From JADKAV01 sp041393775 (GTDB taxonomy: Bacteria; Actinomycetota; Actinomycetes; S36-B12; UBA10799), in contig JAWKJM010000005.1 of assembly GCA_041393775.1 (NCBI GenBank), forward strand, positions 195,208 through 259,207: 64,000 nucleotides of DNA, given 5' to 3'. Position numbers and translations under genes: made by a program. Positions 27,001 to 33,535 of the stretch are shown piece by piece. The notes below the pieces were generated by a model. The model was given only the letters and a program-made list of their open reading frames with translations. It ran no database searches and was not told where the DNA came from. Each line of letters opens with the position of its first letter. Position 1 is the stretch's first letter.

Positions 27001-27629
27001 CCTCCGTAGTGGTGCTCGATTACGGCTCCGGGAATCTGCGGTCGGCCCAGCGGGCACTGGAAGCGGCCGGCGCGACAGTCACAGTGACTGCGAACGCGGA
27101 TCTCGCCGCCGCCGCTGACGCGCTGGTGGTGCCCGGCGTCGGCGCCTTCGAAGCATGCATGCGCGGGCTGCGCTCGATCCAGGGCCAGCGCATCATCGAG
27201 CGCCGACTTGCCGGCGGGCGCCCGATCCTCGGGATCTGCGTAGGGATGCAAATCATGTTCGAGGCAGGAGAGGAGCACGGACTGGTCACCCCGGGGCTGG
27301 GCCAGTGGCCGGGGCGCGTCGAGCACCTCGAGGCGCCGGTCCTGCCGCACATGGGCTGGAACACCGTGAGCCCACCAGCGGGTTCGGTGCTCTTCGACGG
27401 ACTGGCTGCTGAGCGCTTCTACTTCGTGCACACGTACGCGGCCAAGTCGCTGGTGATGCCGGACTCGGGCACGGACGCACTGCACCCTCCCAAGTTGACG
27501 TGGACGGGGTACGGCCAAAGGTTCATCTCGGCGGTCGAGAACGGCCCCCTGTGTGCAACGCAGTTCCATCCGGAGAAATCCGGGGGGGCCGGGATCCAGT
27601 TGTTGCGCAACTGGCTGGGCTCCCTGTAG
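26997..27629 (+). CDS. hisH: Imidazole glycerol phosphate synthase, glutamine amidotransferase subunit
   Basis: Class I glutamine amidotransferase that supplies ammonia to HisF. The ATG overlaps hisB, giving 210 residues. The nucleophile is Cys81 in ILGICVGMQIMFE, and the His/Glu pair is in TQFHPEKSGGAG near the C-terminus. DYGSGNLRS and VVPGVGAFEACM are the expected oxyanion and N-terminal motifs. The usual partners hisA and hisF do not follow; the operon ends here and an unrelated thioredoxin comes next, so HisF must be encoded elsewhere. Confidence 0.96.
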   Translation: MTSVVVLDYGSGNLRSAQRALEAAGATVTVTANADLAAAADALVVPGVGAFEACMRGLRSIQGQRIIERRLAGGRPILGICVGMQIMFEAGEEHGLVTPGLGQWPGRVEHLEAPVLPHMGWNTVSPPAGSVLFDGLAAERFYFVHTYAAKSLVMPDSGTDALHPPKLTWTGYGQRFISAVENGPLCATQFHPEKSGGAGIQLLRNWLGSL

Positions 27630-27672
27630 CCGTTTCGAGACGGCCGGAATATCTGCGCAGGGGCCTCTGTTC

Positions 27673-27692
27673 ATATACCCGTAGGGGTATAT
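27673..27692 (+). promoter_or_regulatory. CsoR/CstR-like operator upstream of thioredoxin
   Basis: ATATACCC-GTAG-GGGTATAT is a perfect 8-bp inverted repeat with a 4-bp centre. It resembles the ATACCC(N)4GGGTAT operators of CsoR-family regulators (Cu-sensing CsoR, persulfide-sensing CstR). It sits 17 bp before the thioredoxin start and directly before the ribosome binding site AGGAGA (27699-27704), so binding there would block transcription of the gene. Confidence 0.6.
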
Positions 27693-27708
27693 CGACATAG
27701 GAGAAAGT

Positions 27709-28071
27709 ATGGCAACCGTAGACCTGACGGGCGAGTCCTTCGGCTCCACCGTGGACTCCAACGAGATCGTTCTCGTGGACTGGTGGGCCGCCTGGTGCGG
27801 ACCGTGTCGGATGTTCGCGCCGGTGTTCGAGAAGGCGTCTGAGGAGCACACCGACATCGTGTTCGGCAAGGTGGACACCGAGGCCGAGCAGGCGTTGGCA
27901 GCCCAGGCGCAGATCAGCTCCATCCCCACGCTGATGGCGTTCCGGGACGGGATCCTGCTCTATGCCCAGCCCGGCGCGCTGCCCGAAGCCGCGTTGACGG
28001 ACCTGATCGACCAGGTCAGGCAGCTCGACATGGAGCAGGTGCGTGCGGAGGTCGCCAAGCAGCAGGCATGA
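27709..28071 (+). CDS. trxA: Thioredoxin
   Basis: Thiol-disulfide oxidoreductase of 120 residues with the WCGPC active site at 29-33 (in VDWWAAWCGPCRMFAPVFEKA) and the cis-proline loop SSIPTLMAFRDG. The C-terminal helix is extended by about ten residues (MEQVRAEVAKQQA). The ATG has a good ribosome binding site (AGGAGA). The CsoR/CstR-like palindrome immediately upstream suggests control by copper or reactive sulfur rather than membership in the his operon. It is one of several thioredoxins usually present in such genomes, so the symbol is generic. An IS110 element lies immediately downstream. Confidence 0.93.
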   Translation: MATVDLTGESFGSTVDSNEIVLVDWWAAWCGPCRMFAPVFEKASEEHTDIVFGKVDTEAEQALAAQAQISSIPTLMAFRDGILLYAQPGALPEAALTDLIDQVRQLDMEQVRAEVAKQQA

Positions 28072-28375
28072 GGCCTGCTCGGGGCAACCGCCTTGCCTTT
28101 GTGACGCAGTTGCGGTCCTTACGCGTGGTCCTGTTACAGACATGATGTTGGTGTCGGGAATCTGGGTTTCGGGCCGTGACCGTGTTTGTTACCGACCACC
28201 GTGTGGTGTGTCTTGCCTTCGATCTGTCCGGTTCGGGGCACTGGTTCCCGGCGTGGCGTGAGCCGGTCGGGGTCCGTGACCTCATAGGAGCTTTGCTCAG
28301 GCACCATGTCTGTTCTGTCCGGTGCCCCGACCGACGCGCCGTCCCGGTATCACCTACGAGGAAGGCAGTTCCAGA
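28072..28375 (+). ncRNA. Candidate IS110 bridge-RNA (seekRNA) region
   Basis: In the IS110 group the non-coding left end encodes a structured RNA that pairs with donor and target DNA to guide recombination. This ~300 nt between trx and the transposase has no supported gene. A perfect 9-bp stem CGGTCGGGG (28264-28272) / CCCCGACCG (28325-28333) closes a 52-nt loop, and short stems such as CCAC-CGT-GTGG occur further upstream. Identification follows from family knowledge and position. The exact RNA ends and the guide loops are not resolved. Confidence 0.5.
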
Positions 28376-29596
28376 ATGGCAAATCACAAGCGGGTCGTCT
28401 ACGGCGGTGTGGACACCCATCAGGACACTCACGTGGCCGCGGCGCTGGACGCGCAGGGCCGGCTGCTAGGAACACAGGCGTTCCCGACCAGCCCGCTGGG
28501 GCTCACCGCCCTGCACGTGTGGCTGGCCGGGCATGGGCAGATCGAGTGTGTCGGGGTGGAAGGCACCGGATCCTACGGCGCCGGGCTGACCCGTACCCTG
28601 CACGCCGCCGGGGTCCGGGTAGTGGAGGTCAACCGGCCCAACCGGCAACTGCGCCGGGCACGCGGCAAATCCGACCCGATCGACGCCGAGGCCGCCGCCC
28701 GCGCCGCGCTGGGCGGGCAGGCCAGCGCCACCCCGAAAACCCGCGACGGGATCGTGGAAGCCATCCGGGTACTCAAGGTCGCCCTGGACGGCACCCGCAA
28801 ACAGATGACCCAACTGGCAGAACGCATCCACCACCTGCTGCTCACCGCCCCCGACCCGCTGCGCACCCAGCTGGGCGGGCTGACCAAGACCCAGCGCATC
28901 ACCCGCTGCGCCGGGCTGCGCCCCGGCACCGACCTGACCGACCCGGTGCGGGCCACCAAACACGCCCTGCGCACCCTGGCCGGGCAGTACCAGCACCTAG
29001 CCGGTGACCACCGCGACCTCACCACCCAACTCGACACCCTCACCCGTACCGCCAACCCAGCCCTGCGCGCGGCCTACGGCGTCGGCCCGGACACCGCCGC
29101 GGCCCTGCTGGTCACCGCCGGGGACAACCCGCACCGGCTGACCAGCGAAGCCGGGTTCGCCGCGCTGTGCGGGGCCTCACCCATCCCCGCCTCCAGCGGC
29201 AAAACCCAGGCCATGCGCCTCAACCGCGGCGGGAACCGGCACGCCAACGCCGCCCTGCACCGGATCGTGCTGGTCCGCCTGGCCCACGACCCCACCACCC
29301 AGCACTACCGCGACCGGCGCACCAGCGAACTGAGCACCACCGCCGCGGTCCAGCGCTGCCTCAAACGCTACGTCGCCCGCGAAATGTACCGGCTCCTCAC
29401 CAACCCCCCGCCCGTGCTCCCCACCAACGACCTGCGCGACCTACGCACCACCAGCGGCCTGACCCAGACCGCCATCGCCCACCACCTGAACACCACCCCC
29501 GCAGTCATCAGCCGCATCGAACGCGGGAAAACCTACGACCCGCACCTGATCACCGCCTACCGGCACCTACTCCAACAAGCCAAACCAGCCGCTTGA
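28376..29596 (+). CDS. IS110-family transposase with C-terminal XRE-type HTH
   Basis: DEDD (RuvC-like) recombinase of 406 residues. The catalytic acidic residues appear as Asp13 (YGGVDTHQDTH), Glu62 (VEGTGSYG) and Asp100/Asp103 (GKSDPIDAEAAARA). The C-terminal Transposase_20 (Tnp2) domain has GVGPDTAAALLVTAGDNPHRL ... FAALCGASPIPASSGK ... LNRGGNRHANAALHRIVLVRL, including the conserved Ser of the SSG motif. An extra segment (about residues 350-395, LTQTAIAHHLNTTPAVISRIERGK) is a Cro/XRE-type HTH. The ATG at 28376 is chosen because the product then begins at the conserved DEDD domain; an upstream ATG at 28322 would add 18 unrelated residues. The gene appears intact. Confidence 0.93.
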   Translation: MANHKRVVYGGVDTHQDTHVAAALDAQGRLLGTQAFPTSPLGLTALHVWLAGHGQIECVGVEGTGSYGAGLTRTLHAAGVRVVEVNRPNRQLRRARGKSDPIDAEAAARAALGGQASATPKTRDGIVEAIRVLKVALDGTRKQMTQLAERIHHLLLTAPDPLRTQLGGLTKTQRITRCAGLRPGTDLTDPVRATKHALRTLAGQYQHLAGDHRDLTTQLDTLTRTANPALRAAYGVGPDTAAALLVTAGDNPHRLTSEAGFAALCGASPIPASSGKTQAMRLNRGGNRHANAALHRIVLVRLAHDPTTQHYRDRRTSELSTTAAVQRCLKRYVAREMYRLLTNPPPVLPTNDLRDLRTTSGLTQTAIAHHLNTTPAVISRIERGKTYDPHLITAYRHLLQQAKPAA

Positions 29597-29651
29597 CATC
29601 AATAGGAGCATCGAAGGTGACCGGTGCCCTCGGCGTGTCGGGCACACCTTC

Positions 29652-29670
29652 GTCACACAGCGCGTGTGAC
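29652..29670. promoter_or_regulatory. 19-bp palindrome upstream of thyX
   Basis: GTCACAC-AGCGC-GTGTGAC is a perfect 7-bp inverted repeat with a 5-bp centre, about 82 bp upstream of the thyX -10 box. It may be an operator for thyX or lie in the flank of the IS110 element. No regulator is recognised. Confidence 0.4.
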
Positions 29671-29751
29671 ACGCGCAACTTCGATGCAATGGCCGCCCAC
29701 TACCCAAGGTGGCTGTGGGCGCGCCTGAACCACGCCCATCGCGGCGCTGCC

Positions 29752-29757
29752 TAGAGT
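29752..29757 (+). promoter_or_regulatory. Leaderless -10 box of thyX
   Basis: TAGAGT, 7 nt before the GTG at 29765, with no Shine-Dalgarno sequence. Confidence 0.5.
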
Positions 29758-29764
29758 AAGCACC

Positions 29765-30484
29765 GTGGCAGAAGACGTCGAATTCCGAAGTGATGTGACC
29801 GTCGAGCTCGTGCGGGCCTGCGCCCAGGACGCGGACGTATTGTTCGCGGCGCGGGTGTCCACCAAGGGGGAACAATCCCTCGAAGACGTCGATGGTGACG
29901 CTGAGCGCTCGCAAGGCCTGGTCAACTACCTCATGCGCGACCGCCACGGATCGCCGTTCGAGCACAACTCGATGACGTTCTTCGTGAGCGCGCCGATCTT
30001 CGTGTTCCGCGAGTTCATGCGGCATCGGATCGCCTCTTACAACGAGGAGAGCGGTCGCTACCGGGAACTGCGGCCGGTGTTCTACGTTCCCGGGCCCGAA
30101 CGAAAACTCGTCCAGCAGGGCAGGCCGGGCGCCTACGAGTTCGTCGACGGGACCGCGCAGCAGTACGAAATCACTGTCGAACAGACGAAGGCGGCCTGCG
30201 AAAGGGCTTACGTGGCGTACCAGGCGATGCTCGACGCCGGGGTCGCGCGGGAAGTGGCTCGCACGGTGCTGCCGGTCGGCACCTTCAGCACTATGTACGT
30301 CACCATGAACGCACGGTCGCTGATGAACTTCTTGTCACTGCGCACCAAGCGCGAGGATTCGGCCTTCCCGTCGTTCCCGCAGCGTGAGATCGAGATGGTG
30401 GCCGACCGGATGGAACAGTACTGGGCCGATCTCATGCCGCTGACCCACGCCGCCTTCGAACGCAACGGCCGGGTCGCCCCGTAG
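29765..30484 (+). CDS. thyX: FAD-dependent thymidylate synthase
   Basis: Flavin-dependent conversion of dUMP to dTMP using methylene-tetrahydrofolate. The ThyX signature RHRIASYNEESGRY is at residues 86-99 (RHR-x7/8-S pattern), and the 239-residue length is normal. The C-terminal NARSLMNFLSLRTKREDSAFPS motif is also diagnostic. GTG start, with a TAGAGT -10 box 7 nt upstream and no ribosome binding site, so the mRNA is probably leaderless. thyX-dapA-rnj-ftsK is a conserved actinobacterial order. The IS110 element has inserted shortly upstream without breaking the gene. Confidence 0.97.
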   Translation: MAEDVEFRSDVTVELVRACAQDADVLFAARVSTKGEQSLEDVDGDAERSQGLVNYLMRDRHGSPFEHNSMTFFVSAPIFVFREFMRHRIASYNEESGRYRELRPVFYVPGPERKLVQQGRPGAYEFVDGTAQQYEITVEQTKAACERAYVAYQAMLDAGVAREVARTVLPVGTFSTMYVTMNARSLMNFLSLRTKREDSAFPSFPQREIEMVADRMEQYWADLMPLTHAAFERNGRVAP

Positions 30485-30500
30485 CCACCCGGGCGGAGGG

Positions 30501-30506
30501 TAGCGT
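30501..30506 (+). promoter_or_regulatory. Leaderless -10 box of dapA
   Basis: TAGCGT followed by 7 nt and the ATG at 30514. This supports the ATG over the GTG at 30505, which itself overlaps the hexamer. Confidence 0.4.
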
Positions 30507-30513
30507 GGAGGTC

Positions 30514-31389
30514 ATGCAGGACGTCTTCGGATCAGTCATCACCGCGTTGGTCACGCCGTTCACGGCAGACGGAGCCCTCGATCCTGACGGCCTGGCCGCC
30601 CTGGCCAGTCATCTGGTCGACATCGGCAACGACGCCCTGGTGGTGAACGGTACGACCGGAGAGGCCTCCACCACCAGCGATGCCGAGAAGTCTGAAGCGA
30701 TCCGGGTCGTGCTGGCGGCGGTCGGGGATCGCGCGCGCGTCATAGCCGGGGTCGGGACCAATGACACCGCTCACAGCGTTGAACTGGCCGAGCAGGCCGA
30801 GCGGGCGGGCGCACATGCGCTGCTCGCGGTGACGCCGTACTACAACAAGCCGCCGCAGGAGGGGATCCTGCGGCACTTCAGGGCGGTGGCCGACGCGACG
30901 GACCTGCCCGTGATGCTGTACGACATCCCGGGTCGCTCGGCCACCGAGATCGCCACCACCACGCTCATCAGTTTGTCCGAGCATCCGAACATCCGGGCCG
31001 TCAAGGACGCCAAGGCCGACCTCTCGGCGTCGGCACATGTCCTGGCCGGCTGTGATCTCGGTTGGTACTCCGGCGACGATGCGCTGAATCTGCCTCTGCT
31101 GGCCCTGGGCGCGACGGGTTTCGTCAGTGTCGTGGGTCACTTCCTGGCGCCCACGCTGGTGGCCATGCGCCAGGCCTTCCTGGACGGTGATCTCGACCAG
31201 GCGCGTAAGTTGCACTTCTCCACACTGCCCACGATCGATGCGGTGTTCGTCACGCAGGCGGCGATGACGGTGAAGGCGACCTTGAACCGCCAGGGGCTGC
31301 CGGGCGGGACCGTCCGGGCGCCGCTGATCGAGGCCACCGAGGAGCAGGTTGGGGCCGTCATGGCCGCCTTGGAAGCCGGCAGTGGCTGA
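30514..31389 (+). CDS. dapA: 4-hydroxy-tetrahydrodipicolinate synthase
   Basis: Condenses pyruvate with aspartate semialdehyde, the first step toward meso-DAP and lysine. With the ATG at 30514 the protein has 291 residues. GTTGEASTTSDAEKSEAI, the catalytic tyrosine in VMLYDIPGR (Tyr136) and the Schiff-base lysine in RAVKDAK (Lys164) are all visible. An alternative GTG at 30505 has a GGAGGG ribosome binding site 4 bp upstream; both are plausible, but the -10 hexamer favours ATG. The stop overlaps the rnj GTG by 8 bp. It works with dapF at 48543 in the same pathway. Confidence 0.95.
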   Translation: MQDVFGSVITALVTPFTADGALDPDGLAALASHLVDIGNDALVVNGTTGEASTTSDAEKSEAIRVVLAAVGDRARVIAGVGTNDTAHSVELAEQAERAGAHALLAVTPYYNKPPQEGILRHFRAVADATDLPVMLYDIPGRSATEIATTTLISLSEHPNIRAVKDAKADLSASAHVLAGCDLGWYSGDDALNLPLLALGATGFVSVVGHFLAPTLVAMRQAFLDGDLDQARKLHFSTLPTIDAVFVTQAAMTVKATLNRQGLPGGTVRAPLIEATEEQVGAVMAALEAGSG

Positions 31390-33049
31390 GCAACCACCGC
31401 AACTCCCCAGTGGGGCGCTGCGAGTAGTGGCCCTCGGCGGGCTGGGCGAGATCGGACGCAATATGACCGTTTTCGAGTGCGACGGCCAACTGCTGATCGT
31501 CGACTGCGGCGTGCTCTTCCCCGAGGAGTCTCAACCCGGGGTGGACCTCATCCTGCCCGATTTCGAATACCTGCGCGGAAGGCTCGATGACGTTGTCGGC
31601 CTGGTCCTGACCCATGGCCATGAGGACCACATCGGGGCGGTCCCCTTCCTGCTGCGTGAGCGAGCGGACATCCCCATCTACGGCTCTCGCCTGACACTGG
31701 CACTGCTCGAGGCCAAACTGCGTGAGCACCGGCAGAAACCACCGCTGCACATCGTCGAGGAGGGGGACACGCAGTGGTTGGGGGCGTTCCGGCTCGGCTT
31801 CATCGCGGTGAACCACTCGATCCCCGACGCGCTCGCCGTCTGCATCGACACCACCGCCGGACGGGTGATCCACACCGGTGACTTCAAGATGGATCAACTG
31901 CCCCTCGACGGCCGGATCACCGACCTGCGGGCCATGGCGCGCTTCGGTGAGCAAGGTGTCGACCTGCTGCTGGTGGACTCAACGAACGCCGAGGTGGGTG
32001 GCTTCGTCACTTCCGAATCCGAGATCCTGCCGGCCCTCGAGCAGGTCATGGCCAGCACCGGCAAGCGGGTGATCGTCGCCAGTTTCGCCAGCCATGTGCA
32101 CCGCATCCAACAGGTCATCGATGTGGCTACACACAACGGCCGCAAGGTGGCCCTGGTGGGCCGCTCGATGGTCCGCAACATGCACATCGCACGAGACCTC
32201 GGCTACTTGAAGATTCCGCCCAACACCTTGGTCAACGCCGACCGCCTCGCCGACCTGCCGGACGACGAGATCGTGCTCGTGTGTACGGGTTCGCAGGGCG
32301 AGCCGATGGCCGTGCTGTCACGGATCGCCGCGCACGACCACGAAATCCGGGTCGGCCCCGGCGACACCGTCGTGCTCGCGTCGTCGTTGATCCCGGGCAA
32401 CGAGAATGCCGTGAACCGGGTGATCAACGGGCTCACCGCAACAGGGGCCCGGGTCGTGCACAAGGGCAACGCGATGGTCCACGTTTCGGGGCACGCCGCC
32501 GCTGGCGAATTGCTCTACCTGTATAACGTGGTGAAGCCGGCCAACGTGATGCCCGTCCACGGCGAGGTGCGGCATCAACATGCCAACGCCCGACTCGCTC
32601 GCCTGACCGGTGTGGAGCCGGAGCGCGTGATCATCGCCGAGGACGGCACTGTCGTGGATCTCATCGACGGCCTGGCCCGCATCGTGGGACAGGTCCCGTG
32701 CGGTTACGTCTACGTCGACGGATCCAGCGTCGGAGACATCAGCGAGGGTTCGTTGAAGGACCGCCGCATCCTCGGGGATGAAGGCTTCATCTCGGTGGTG
32801 GTCGTCGTCGACCATGTCGAACGCAAGATCCTTTCCGGCCCGGAGATCCACGCCAGGGGGTTCGCGGACTCCGACGCGATCTTCGACGAGGTGATCCCCA
32901 CCATCGATGAGAAGTTACTCGCAGCACTGCAAGACGGTGTCACCGATCAGCACGCGCTGGCACAAGTGGTGCGGCGGACGCTGGGCCGGTGGGTCAATGC
33001 CCAGCACCGGCGCAAGCCGATGATCGTCCCGGTGGTCATCGAGGGCTAA
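31382..33049 (+). CDS. rnj: Ribonuclease J
   Basis: Metallo-beta-lactamase/beta-CASP RNase with 5'-3' exo- and endonuclease activity, central to actinobacterial mRNA decay and rRNA processing. The GTG at 31382 is chosen over a longer in-frame start because it gives the family N-terminus (ALRVVALGGLGEIGRNMTV) and an 8-bp overlap with dapA; the length is 555 residues. The zinc-binding HGHEDH is at 78-83, with later VNHSIPDA, IHTGDFKMD, and the beta-CASP motifs FASHVHRIQQ and VHGEVRHQHAN. A C-terminal dimerisation domain is present. Confidence 0.97.
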   Translation: MAEQPPQLPSGALRVVALGGLGEIGRNMTVFECDGQLLIVDCGVLFPEESQPGVDLILPDFEYLRGRLDDVVGLVLTHGHEDHIGAVPFLLRERADIPIYGSRLTLALLEAKLREHRQKPPLHIVEEGDTQWLGAFRLGFIAVNHSIPDALAVCIDTTAGRVIHTGDFKMDQLPLDGRITDLRAMARFGEQGVDLLLVDSTNAEVGGFVTSESEILPALEQVMASTGKRVIVASFASHVHRIQQVIDVATHNGRKVALVGRSMVRNMHIARDLGYLKIPPNTLVNADRLADLPDDEIVLVCTGSQGEPMAVLSRIAAHDHEIRVGPGDTVVLASSLIPGNENAVNRVINGLTATGARVVHKGNAMVHVSGHAAAGELLYLYNVVKPANVMPVHGEVRHQHANARLARLTGVEPERVIIAEDGTVVDLIDGLARIVGQVPCGYVYVDGSSVGDISEGSLKDRRILGDEGFISVVVVVDHVERKILSGPEIHARGFADSDAIFDEVIPTIDEKLLAALQDGVTDQHALAQVVRRTLGRWVNAQHRRKPMIVPVVIEG

Positions 33050-33128
33050 CTTCGCCACTCCATGAAGGCCCGCAGGGTGTTGGTGGCCGCAGGTAGCGTT
33101 GGCGACCAGCCTCAGACCGACCGGGTCG

Positions 33129-33233
33129 TTCCGGCGGGAAATGCCGGCGGAGATCGCTCGCGTTAGTGGTCCATGGCCGGGGCCGGCCGCCCGTTCAGGC
33201 GGGCAAATGCCGGGCGGAAATCGCTCGCGTTAG
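33129..33233. repeat. Two degenerate ~38-40-bp direct repeats
   Basis: Copy 1 (33129-33166) and copy 2 (33194-33233) share the order TTC-GGCGGG-AAATGCCGG-CGG-A-ATCGCTCGCGTTAG, with small gaps and mismatches. Both end with the identical ATCGCTCGCGTTAG, and copy 2 runs directly into the 28-bp inverted repeat. They look like a REP-type intergenic element. Confidence 0.65.
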
Positions 33234-33296
33234 AGAACGTGCACGAGGTTAGAGAAGCCACATGTGCATTCTCTAACCTCGTGCACGTTCTCTAAC
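33229..33296. repeat. 28-bp perfect inverted repeat with 12-nt loop
   Basis: The arm at 33229-33256 is the exact reverse complement of 33269-33296, with loop GCCACATGTGCA. Each arm contains GTTAGAGAA twice around CGTGCACG, so the right arm also reads as a 19-bp tandem unit (TTCTCTAACCTCGTGCACG). As RNA it would form a very stable hairpin downstream of rnj and may serve as its terminator, but the internal repeat structure suggests a mobile or REP-like repeat. Confidence 0.8.
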
Positions 33297-33522
33297 CTCG
33301 CGGCCAACTGCGGCGGCCACCGAATACACCTGCCATCTCCGGACAAGACCCGTGAGCGGCCTGCGGAACCCCAGGGCCCAACACGAACCCGGTTGTCGAC
33401 CGAAAGCCGGGGCCCAGACAGTCGGTTTGGTCCGCATGCCGGACCCCTGACCCGCACGGAAGTGGTCGCGACACGATACGGGCCCAGGCTCGTCGTGGCA
33501 CGGCCTCGTCGCGCCCGGCGGA

Positions 33523-33528
33523 TAGTCT
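33523..33528 (+). promoter_or_regulatory. Leaderless -10 box of ftsK
   Basis: TAGTCT followed by 7 nt and the ATG at 33536; no ribosome binding site is present. Confidence 0.5.
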
Positions 33529-33535
33529 GGGCCAC

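Larger units (their letters stand above)
28072..29610 (+). mobile_element. IS110-family insertion sequence (approximate bounds)
   Basis: The element consists of the transposase gene (28376-29596), a long 5' non-coding part and a short 3' end. IS110 elements lack terminal inverted repeats, so the ends cannot be fixed from one copy. A near-direct repeat flanks the gene: GACCTCATAGGAGC at 28278-28291 and GACATCAATAGGAGC at 29595-29609. TTGACA (29593-29598), overlapping the transposase stop, may supply a -35 box that is completed by the left end in the circular intermediate. The left limit is uncertain (28072-28284). The right limit is probably near 29602-29612. Confidence 0.75.
33050..33535. other. 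Repeat-containing spacer between rnj and ftsK
   Basis: About 485 bp without a gene. It contains two degenerate direct repeats (33129-33166 and 33194-33233), a 28-bp perfect inverted repeat (33229-33296), and then about 230 bp of GC-rich sequence leading to the leaderless ftsK promoter (TAGTCT at 33523-33528). Confidence 0.7.
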
